A DNA stretch of 13,228 nucleotides from an uncultured Oscillospiraceae bacterium (GTDB lineage: Bacteria; Bacillota; Clostridia; Oscillospirales; Acutalibacteraceae). Both the position numbers and the translations under genes were made by a program. The notes under the pieces were generated by a model, which saw only the letters and a list, made by a program, of their open reading frames with translations, was not told the DNA's origin and did no database searches. Shown piece by piece: positions 7,647 to 12,581 of this stretch. Where the stretch lies: positions 1 to 13,228 of the forward strand of contig UQFM01000049.1 in the NCBI GenBank assembly GCA_900540295.1. Reading direction: 5' to 3'. The stretch's first letter is position 1. Every line of letters begins with the position of its first letter.

Positions 7647-8182
7647 CCATAGAAAGTTTGTTGGATGAAATCGAGGACATTCTCGAGGACGGCAAAAAAG
7701 TACCGTTTTCTTCGGGTCTTTTGTTGGACGTGAACGAAATCAAACGCGTGATTGAGGATATTCGCCTGAATATGCCCGACGAGCTCATGCAGGCGCGCAA
7801 GATTGCTTCGGAGCGCAAGGAGATTCTGACGGCGGCGCAGAACAGTGCGGACGACATCATTGCAGGTGCGCAGAGACGGGCGAAGGAGCTTGTCGAAGCA
7901 CACGAGATTACAAAGGGCGCGGAAACCGCCGCCGCCGATATTATGGCGCAGGCGCGCGCACAGGCGGGCGAGATTGTCGAGGGCGCGAGAGCAACGGCTT
8001 CCGAGCTGACCGACCAGGCGCAGAAGTGGGCGCACGACATGCGGACAAGCGCAGGGGAATACGTGGAGAACATAGTCGCGCTTGCAGACGAAAGCCTTAC
8101 GAATTCCGTCAACGAAATCCGGCGTGCGCGTCAGTCGCTCCGTGCGGCGGCACAGCATAAACAGCGTGCGGAAAAGCAGTAA
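7643..8182 (+). CDS. Coiled-coil ATPase / ATP-synthase subunit b-like protein
   Basis: This 179-residue soluble protein has no predicted membrane segment. The N-terminal part (1-50; LLDEIEDILEDGKKVPFS, then LDVNEIKRVIEDIRLNMPDEL) matches a family found next to coaD in many Clostridia and usually labelled 'ATPase' or 'ATP synthase F0 subunit B-like'. Residues 50-179 are a long Ala/Glu/Arg-rich helix, probably a coiled coil (ARKIASERKEIL onward, repeated A-x-A-x-x-x-A spacing). No Walker A motif is visible, so the ATPase label should not be read as activity. The ATG overlaps coaD. The function is unknown; a scaffolding or DivIVA-like role is a guess based on the coiled coil. Confidence 0.8.
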   Translation: MTIESLLDEIEDILEDGKKVPFSSGLLLDVNEIKRVIEDIRLNMPDELMQARKIASERKEILTAAQNSADDIIAGAQRRAKELVEAHEITKGAETAAADIMAQARAQAGEIVEGARATASELTDQAQKWAHDMRTSAGEYVENIVALADESLTNSVNEIRRARQSLRAAAQHKQRAEKQ

Positions 8183-8199
8183 AGATATAGAATAAAAGC

Positions 8200-8234
8200 T
8201 TCACCTCGTCGCATATACATGTGTACGAGGTGAA
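8200..8234 (+). promoter_or_regulatory. Stem-loop covering the DUF4830 ribosome binding site
   Basis: TTCACCTCGT (8200-8209) pairs perfectly with ACGAGGTGAA (8225-8234) around a 15-base loop. The 3' arm contains GAGGTGA (8227-8233), the Shine-Dalgarno of the next gene, so a folded mRNA would hide it. No T-run follows on the plus strand, which argues against a terminator there. A translational control element is the best reading. Confidence 0.6.
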
Positions 8235-8239
8235 TGTTT

Positions 8240-8722
8240 ATGTTCGTGTTTTCCGTACACAAAAGACAAATTAAACTGATTGTGTTGCTGGTGTGCATTG
8301 CGGCGGTGGCAATAGCCTTTTTTGCCGTAACCAAACGCGGTGTGGAGACGGCAAAGGAACCCACAGTCAATATCCGCGCATCCACCGCCGAAGAACGGGT
8401 TGCCTATCTGTCGCAGTTTGGCTGGAGTGTGGAGGCGGACCCTGTCGAGGTAACGGAAGTGATTATTCCCGAGACCTTTGACGAAACCTATACGAATTAT
8501 AATGAACTGCAAAAAAAGCAGGGCTTTGATTTGTCTTTGTATGCGGCAAAGCGTGTAAAGCGGTGGACTTACCGTGTGACCAATTACCCCGGCTATGAGG
8601 ATAAAAGCTGTATTCAGGCAACACTTTTGGTGTATGACGGGCAGGTCATAGGCGGCGACGTCTGCTCTGTGGAGCTGGAAGGCTTCATGCACGGTTTTGT
8701 AAAAGAAGCCACAGCTTCGTAA
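8240..8722 (+). CDS. DUF4830 domain-containing membrane-anchored protein
   Basis: This 160-residue protein has a short cytoplasmic N-terminus, one membrane helix (about 11-31; IKLIVLLVCIAAVAIAFFAV) and an external domain. That domain looks like DUF4830: RVAYLSQFGW (53-62), IPETFDETYTNYNELQ (76-91), QGFDLSLY (94-101), VTNYPG (113-118), LLVYDGQVIGGDVCSVELEG (129-148) and a final GFMHGF (148-153). The function of the family is unknown; it is common in Clostridia. Two ATGs (8234, 8240) are possible, and 8240 is preferred because GAGG (8227-8230) is then nine bases upstream. The gene follows the coiled-coil gene by 57 bases, probably in the same transcript, with its ribosome binding site inside a perfect stem-loop. 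Confidence 0.82.
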   Translation: MFVFSVHKRQIKLIVLLVCIAAVAIAFFAVTKRGVETAKEPTVNIRASTAEERVAYLSQFGWSVEADPVEVTEVIIPETFDETYTNYNELQKKQGFDLSLYAAKRVKRWTYRVTNYPGYEDKSCIQATLLVYDGQVIGGDVCSVELEGFMHGFVKEATAS

Positions 8723-8729
8723 AAATTGT

Positions 8730-8756
8730 GTAGGGGTCGGCATTCTCGACGACCCG
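8730..8756. repeat. Short imperfect palindrome (GTAGGGGTCG...CGACCCG)
   Basis: GGGTCG (8734-8739) pairs with CGACCC (8750-8755) around ten bases, seven bases after the DUF4830 stop. No T-run follows, so it is a poor terminator. The layout GTAGGGG + G/C stem + CCCG resembles short dispersed palindromes I recall from gut Clostridia; that family link is from memory only. Confidence 0.4.
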
Positions 8757-8819
8757 TGAAAAAAACAGAATTTATGTGCACATTTTACGTGCGAATATAA
8801 AAGCAAGGTACGAAAGAAA

Positions 8820-9536
8820 ATGGCAAAAGAACGGATTGACAAATTACTTGCGGGCGCGGGAACGCTGTCCCGTAAGGATGTAAAAGAAATGATACGTCGA
8901 AAGCGTATTACTTTAAATGGGATACCTGTAACCGATGCGGGGCAAAAGGCGGATATTTCCTGCGACACAATTTGTTTGGACCGAAAGCCTCTGACCTTAA
9001 AAAAACACGTGTATATTATGCTGAACAAGCCGACGGGTGTGGTATCGGCAAGCAATTCCGACCGCGAAAAAACGGTTATTGACCTTGTGCCCGATGTTTT
9101 GCGGCGGGACGGACTGTTCCCCGCGGGGCGGCTCGATAAGGATACCACGGGCTTCGTGCTGATTACGGATGACGGCGCATTTGCACACCGTATCCTCTCG
9201 CCCAAAAACCATATCGAAAAGACCTACATTGCCACGCTTGAAAATCCGCTTGGCGATGCGGATATTGCCGTTTTGGAAACGGGATTGCAGCTTCATGACG
9301 GTACACGGTTTTTGCCCGCAGGCATAGCCGTTTTGTCGTCGGATGCAAAAGCGGTGCAGGTAAAAATCTGCGAGGGCAAGTACCATCAGATTAAGCGGAT
9401 GTTTGCCGCTGTCGGAAACCGCGTCACAGCGCTTCGCCGTACACACATGGGCGCACTCAAATTGGATTCTGCTTTGGCGGCAGGGGAGTGCCGTGAACTG
9501 ACACAGGCAGAATTAGATTTAATATTGCGAAAATAA
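8820..9536 (+). CDS. rsuA: RsuA-family rRNA pseudouridine synthase
   Basis: This 238-residue enzyme isomerises uridine to pseudouridine in rRNA. By resemblance to RsuA the target is U516 of 16S rRNA, though RluB/E/F-type targets in 23S are not excluded. An S4 RNA-binding domain (about 1-50; RIDKLLAGAGTLSRKDVKEM) precedes the catalytic domain. The catalytic motif is PAGRLDKDTTGFVLITDDG with Asp106. Further family features are MLNKPTGVVSA (67-77), HIEKTYIA (131-138) and EGKYHQIKRMF (185-195). It is full length. The ribosome binding site is modest (AAGG at 8805-8808), and no convincing promoter of its own was found, so it may be read with the upstream genes. Transcription ends at the bidirectional hairpin 29 bases downstream. 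Confidence 0.93.
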   Translation: MAKERIDKLLAGAGTLSRKDVKEMIRRKRITLNGIPVTDAGQKADISCDTICLDRKPLTLKKHVYIMLNKPTGVVSASNSDREKTVIDLVPDVLRRDGLFPAGRLDKDTTGFVLITDDGAFAHRILSPKNHIEKTYIATLENPLGDADIAVLETGLQLHDGTRFLPAGIAVLSSDAKAVQVKICEGKYHQIKRMFAAVGNRVTALRRTHMGALKLDSALAAGECRELTQAELDLILRK

Positions 9537-9564
9537 GCATTGGTATAAATCCTTTTCAAAATGC

Positions 9565-9622
9565 AAAAAACAGCGTCAGAGACTTTAAGTGTATCTTACA
9601 AAAATCTCTGACGCTGTTTTTT
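9565..9622. terminator. Bidirectional terminator between rsuA and the sensor kinase
   Basis: CAGCGTCAGAGA (9571-9582) pairs perfectly with TCTCTGACGCTG (9605-9616). The stem is extended by A-run 9565-9570 against a 12-base T-run (9617-9628), and the loop is 22 bases. With T-runs in both orientations it serves the convergent rsuA (plus) and kinase (minus) genes. Confidence 0.93.
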
Positions 9623-9638
9623 TTTTTTGCGCATTTTC

Positions 9639-10745
9639 TTACGAAAGCGGCAGTGTAACCGTAAAAGAAACGGTTTCGTTTTCACTTTGTGCCGAAATTG
9701 TACCGCCGTGCAGTTCCGTAATTTCTTTTGCAATGGCAAGCCCTAAGCCCGCGCCGCCGCTTTTGGAGCTTCTGGCGGTGTCCAAACGGTAAAACTGCTC
9801 AAAAATGCGCGCAAGCTTTTCGGGCGGAATGGTGTTTCCGTGGTTCTCAAAGCAGATTTTCAAAAATCCGTTGACAATCGGTTTTGCCGTAATCAAAATA
9901 CTTGTGTTTTCAAAGCTGTAATTGACAGCATTGCGCAGAAGATTGTCGAATACGCGCTGTATTTTGTCTGCGTCACAGCGAAGTGTGACATTCGGCGCAA
10001 TATCCGTTTTGCATTCCAAATTTTTCTCGGCGAGCATCGGCTGAAATTCAAAAACAAGCTGTTCCAGCAAACGGCTCATGTTGATGCGGCTGTACTCTAA
10101 AGTGATGTGCGACAGATTAAAGCGTGTAATCTCAAAAAATTCGTTGATTAAATCCTCTAACCGCTCCGCTTTTTCCAAAGAAATGGACAAATACTTTTCG
10201 CGAAGCGCTTCCGAAATCTGTGATTCGTCCCGCAGTAAATTCAAATAGCCGATAACCGAGGTGAGCGGTGTTTTTAAATCGTGCGCTAAATAGACAATCA
10301 GGTCGTTTTTGCGCTGTTCCGCCTCTTTCAGAAGCTGTGCGTTGCGCAGTGCGGATTCCCGCGCGAGGTTTAATTCATCCTGTGCCTCTTTCATGGCGGC
10401 GGACAGCAGAATCGGCTTTTGTGTCGGTTCGCTCAACTGTTTGGCGGCGGCAATCACTTCATCTAAGTAACGAAGCGGTCTGCCGATGAATCGGTATGTG
10501 ATAAATGCCCAGCCTGCTATCAGCGGCGGAATAATAAATACAGGCAGATATTCTTTCACGAAATGTAAAACAATGTAGACCGGATTGTCGGGCTGCCATA
10601 TCACCAGCTGTGTCGCGGAGTAGCCCAAAATTAAAAAAAGAATATATCCGACGACAAACGCGACAAGTGTTAGAATGTATTGCAGCAGTATTTTTCGTGT
10701 AATACGGCTTTCATAGCTTGGTTTTTGTTTTCTGAACTCAAACAA
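9639..10745 (-). CDS. VanS-like membrane sensor histidine kinase
   Basis: This sensor kinase (368 residues from the chosen start) has two membrane helices (about 19-41 and 66-88) flanking a very short outer loop of about 25 residues. A linker leads to a HisKA dimerisation domain with His155 in YLAHDLKTPLTSVIGYL, then an HATPase domain with N-box NLLRNAVNY (268-276), F-box IFEQFYR (314-320) and G2-box GGAGLGLAIAKEI (330-342). AEQRKND (142-148), LIxEFFEITRFNL and RLDTARSS are strikingly like VanS of vancomycin resistance, so I place it in the VanS/PhoR-like group. The signal is unknown; no van genes are visible. The start is uncertain. TTG at 10745 overlaps the regulator by 8 bases and gives a VanS-like N-terminus, whereas an ATG at 10802 would overlap by 65 bases. 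It should autophosphorylate and pass phosphate to the VanR-like protein encoded just upstream. Confidence 0.87.
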   Translation of the reverse strand: MFEFRKQKPSYESRITRKILLQYILTLVAFVVGYILFLILGYSATQLVIWQPDNPVYIVLHFVKEYLPVFIIPPLIAGWAFITYRFIGRPLRYLDEVIAAAKQLSEPTQKPILLSAAMKEAQDELNLARESALRNAQLLKEAEQRKNDLIVYLAHDLKTPLTSVIGYLNLLRDESQISEALREKYLSISLEKAERLEDLINEFFEITRFNLSHITLEYSRINMSRLLEQLVFEFQPMLAEKNLECKTDIAPNVTLRCDADKIQRVFDNLLRNAVNYSFENTSILITAKPIVNGFLKICFENHGNTIPPEKLARIFEQFYRLDTARSSKSGGAGLGLAIAKEITELHGGTISAQSENETVSFTVTLPLS

Positions 10746-11436
10746 CAGTGTAGCCGACCCCCCAAACAGTTTTGATGAATTTCGGATTCCGTGCGGGTTC
10801 ATGCAGTTTTTCCCGCAGTCTGCCGATGTGCGCCATTACGGTATTGTTATTGTCGAGGAATTTTTCGCCCCAAATTTTTTCAAACAATTCTTCGGATGAA
10901 ATCACCTTTCCGCTGTGCGCGCACAAGTACCAAAGAATGGAAAATTCAATCGGGGTTAAAATGACCTCTTTTCCGTAAAGTGTGCAGGTATGCATATCTT
11001 TGTTAATGACTAACCCGTGAATATCGTATTCCGAGGGGCTTTGTGTCTCCGTGTTTGCCGCCGTGTTGTAGCGTACATACCGACGCAGCTGTGTTTTTAC
11101 ACGTGCCGTGACTTCCAGCGGATTAAACGGTTTTGTGATGTAATCGTCCGCGCCGATGGTAAGCCCCATGATTTTGTCGCCGTCTTCTACCTTTGCCGTC
11201 AGCATAATGACGGGGAAATAAAACTTCTCCCGAATTTTCTGACAAATACGGAATCCGTCTATATCGGGCAGCATGACGTCTAAAATCGCTAAATCCAAAT
11301 CGGTTTCGTTTATGCACCGCAGTGCGTCTAACCCGTTATAGAATTTATGTACTGTGTAGCCGTCATTTTTCAGATATACCTCAATGAGGTCGGCGATTTC
11401 TTTTTCATCGTCCACTACCAAAATGTGTTCGTGCAT
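10738..11436 (-). CDS. VanR-like OmpR-family response regulator
   Basis: This 232-residue transcription factor has an N-terminal receiver domain (about 3-118) with acidic residues Asp9/Asp10, phosphoacceptor Asp53 in LAILDVMLP and Lys102 in DYITKPF. A linker rich in Asn/Thr/Gln (122-137) leads to a winged-helix DNA-binding domain (about 140-230; LTPIEFSILWYL at 160-171, ISSEELFEKIWGE, IKTVWGVGYT at 221-230). Similarity to VanR is high by eye: EIADLIEVYLKNDGYTV, GLTIGADDYITKPF and FIKTVWGVGYT. It is first in a two-gene operon with the kinase and has its own promoter. Its targets are unknown; the palindrome over its own -10 box could be an autoregulatory site. Confidence 0.92.
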   Translation of the reverse strand: MHEHILVVDDEKEIADLIEVYLKNDGYTVHKFYNGLDALRCINETDLDLAILDVMLPDIDGFRICQKIREKFYFPVIMLTAKVEDGDKIMGLTIGADDYITKPFNPLEVTARVKTQLRRYVRYNTAANTETQSPSEYDIHGLVINKDMHTCTLYGKEVILTPIEFSILWYLCAHSGKVISSEELFEKIWGEKFLDNNNTVMAHIGRLREKLHEPARNPKFIKTVWGVGYTVV

Positions 11437-11456
11437 GTCTCCCGACTTCCTTTCGG

Positions 11457-11489
11457 CAGTATTATACTGTTTTTACGGCGCACTTTCAA
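11457..11489 (-). promoter_or_regulatory. Promoter of the VanRS-like operon with palindromic -10 region
   Basis: On the minus strand TTGAAA (plus 11484-11489) and TATAAT (11461-11466) are separated by 17 bp. The -10 box lies inside a perfect 13-bp palindrome at 11457-11469 (CAGTATTATACTG on the plus strand). A protein bound there would block or reshape the promoter. Confidence 0.75.
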
Positions 11490-11535
11490 TTCCGCGGGCG
11501 GTTTCTTAAGATTTTTTTAGAATTTTACATTTTGA

Positions 11536-11646
11536 AAAAGCGACAAGAAACATATAAAAGAAGCTGTAAAATTTATTGCCTATGCGGGATTTATCTTTGC
11601 CGCCGACAAAATCGCCGAACGGCGGTTTGAAAAGCTGGATGTGTAG
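11536..11646 (+). pseudogene. Possible C-terminal gene remnant
   Basis: An open stretch of 36 codons ends in TAG at 11644-11646 and reads KSDKKHIKEAVK, then FIAYAGFIFAADKIAERRFE, then KLDV, which looks like an amphipathic protein tail. It has no ATG, GTG or TTG start in frame, no ribosome binding site, and a TGA immediately upstream (11533-11535). It could be the end of a decayed gene whose former terminator is the hairpin at 11686-11729, or chance. Confidence 0.25.
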
Positions 11647-11685
11647 GCTTTGCGGTTCCTGTCAACCCAAAATTTGCAAATAAAT

Positions 11686-11729
11686 AAAAATGCGACAGAA
11701 GCAAAACGGAAAGCTTCTGTCGCATTTTT
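11686..11729. terminator. Strong bidirectional terminator hairpin
   Basis: Bases 11686-11702 pair without mismatch with 11713-11729. The G/C-containing part is TGCGACAGAAGC/GCTTCTGTCGCA, flanked by A-run and T-run, and the loop is ten bases. It has a T-run on both strands. It probably ends minus-strand transcripts from the lipoprotein gene about 200 bases away. On the plus strand no intact gene precedes it, only the possible remnant. Confidence 0.9.
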
Positions 11730-11769
11730 TGCGATTATGTGTTTTGGGGGATTACCTATTGTGGCTTAA

Positions 11770-11905
11770 CGGTTGGCAAATTTGCAGACACGCTTTTCGC
11801 TCCCTCTTAGAGGGAGCTGTCAGCGAAGCTGACTGAGGGAGTAAATATGACGCAAAACTTCCTCAAAGAGAGAGGGGCGTTGCTTTAAATTCATTCGCCA
11901 AACCG
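11770..11905. mobile_element. MITE-like palindromic element
   Basis: A 136-base non-coding block is bounded by imperfect inverted repeats: CGGTTGGCAAAT (11770-11781) against the reverse complement of 11893-11905, CGGTTTGGCGAAT. Inside are an 8-bp arm palindrome (11800-11816, CTCCCTCT and AGAGGGAG), a second hairpin (GTCAGC 11819-11824 with GCTGAC 11828-11833) and a further GAGGGAG (11835-11841) that can pair with the first arm. CTCCCTC...GAGGGAGCTGTC...GACTGAGGGAG is a pattern I recall as a dispersed repeat in gut Clostridia. It carries no transposase and shows no clear target-site duplication. Confidence 0.55.
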
Positions 11906-11934
11906 CACATTATTTTTCATCATAGCTTTTTAAA

Positions 11935-12408
11935 TTATTCTGCTGTCGGTTCGTTCGTCGGCGCGTCGGGCGTCTCCGGGGGTATTGGAGGCGGGGACGG
12001 CTCGTTGTCATCGGATGTTTCGGGCGGGTTCGGATTCTCTGTATCGGGATTTTCCGCATCCTGCGGCGGGTTTTGCACATCTTCGCCGTTCGGCTGATTT
12101 TCACCGCTGTCTGTATCGCCGTTTTCAGGTGTATCTGTATTTTGTCCGCCGCCTTGACTGTTTGAAGGCCGCCGCGTCGGGGAAGGTGTCCTTCGTGCGG
12201 GGGCGGCAGTCTCCGACGGCTGTGTTGCCGTTTCTGTTTCGGGTTCTGCACTTGAGGGCGGGGCGGCAACATCGGTTACGGCTTCCGTATTGTCTGTTGT
12301 CGTTTCATCCGCTTTTTCAAAGGTGCGCCGCTGACCGCAGGCAGAAAAGCAAAAAAGCAGTGAAAATATGCACATCAACAATATATATTTTTGCAATTTT
12401 GTACGCAT
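11935..12408 (-). CDS. Small lipoprotein with disordered Pro/Thr/Glu/Asn-rich body
   Basis: This 157-residue protein starts with a lipoprotein signal peptide: Lys-containing n-region, hydrophobic core (about 8-21) and lipobox FSAC with lipidated Cys24. The rest has no visible fold. It is acidic and dominated by Pro, Thr, Glu, Asp, Asn and Ser (for example PPQDAENPDTENPNPPETSD), so it is expected to be a disordered chain anchored to the outer face of the membrane. No domain or homologue is recognised, and the function is unknown. The start is supported by AGAGGAG about eight bases upstream and a strong promoter. It may be a complete surface spacer-type lipoprotein, or the N-terminal part of a larger protein that lost its C-terminal domain; the palindromic element begins only 29 bases past its stop. 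It is divergent from the pyrophosphorylase gene. Confidence 0.7.
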   Translation of the reverse strand: MRTKLQKYILLMCIFSLLFCFSACGQRRTFEKADETTTDNTEAVTDVAAPPSSAEPETETATQPSETAAPARRTPSPTRRPSNSQGGGQNTDTPENGDTDSGENQPNGEDVQNPPQDAENPDTENPNPPETSDDNEPSPPPIPPETPDAPTNEPTAE

Positions 12409-12435
12409 AAAAGCATCTCCTCTAAACGTAAATCT

Positions 12436-12464
12436 ATTCTAAAGCAGACGGAAAATTTTGTCAA
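12436..12464 (-). promoter_or_regulatory. Promoter of the lipoprotein gene
   Basis: On the minus strand a perfect TTGACA (plus 12459-12464) and TAGAAT (12436-12441) are spaced by 17 bp, close to the ideal housekeeping promoter, about 28 bases before the start codon. Confidence 0.85.
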
Positions 12465-12497
12465 CTGTATAAAGCATTGGTAAATTTTGGGGATTCT

Positions 12498-12509
12498 ATA
12501 CATATGTAT
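12498..12509. promoter_or_regulatory. 12-bp perfect palindrome in the divergent intergenic region
   Basis: ATACATATGTAT is self-complementary and lies 33 bases upstream of the lipoprotein -35 box and about 73 bases before the pyrophosphorylase start. It could be an operator, but AT-rich palindromes of this length also occur by chance. Confidence 0.3.
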
Positions 12510-12538
12510 TCTTTTCATGGGTTTAAATCTTCCGTTTG

Positions 12539-12557
12539 TCGGCAATACTATTGCCGA
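12539..12557 (+). promoter_or_regulatory. 19-bp perfect palindrome upstream of the pyrophosphorylase gene
   Basis: TCGGCAATACTATTGCCGA has two exact 9-base arms around one central C and ends 12 bases before the GGGGGA ribosome binding site (12570-12575). It resembles a dimeric repressor operator. As RNA it can form a 7-bp stem with a five-base loop. No T-run follows. Confidence 0.6.
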
Positions 12558-12581
12558 TATTTACTGTTAGGGGGATTTTTC

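Noticed and set aside
7469..8158. Minus-strand open frames opposite coaD and the coiled-coil gene
   Set aside because: These are antisense shadows caused by the codon composition of the plus-strand genes; the plus-strand frames are conserved and translationally coupled.
8200..8234. Rho-independent terminator before the DUF4830 gene
   Set aside because: No T-run follows the stem on the plus strand, and no minus-strand gene ends here that would need one.
8201..9205. Long minus-strand open frame (334 codons) opposite the DUF4830 and rsuA genes
   Set aside because: It is antisense to two clearly conserved genes, has Cys/His/Arg-rich composition typical of shadow frames, and shows no motif.
9639..11436. 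Vancomycin resistance locus
   Set aside because: Only regulator-like genes are present; no ligase, dehydrogenase or dipeptidase genes of a van cluster are in the window.
11800..11880. CRISPR or tandem repeat array
   Set aside because: The repeats are inverted, not regularly spaced direct repeats with unique spacers, and no cas genes are nearby.
11910..12410. Alternative frames on both strands over the lipoprotein gene
   Set aside because: Low-complexity sequence leaves several frames open. Only the 11935-12408 frame has a signal peptide with lipobox, a good ribosome binding site and a promoter.
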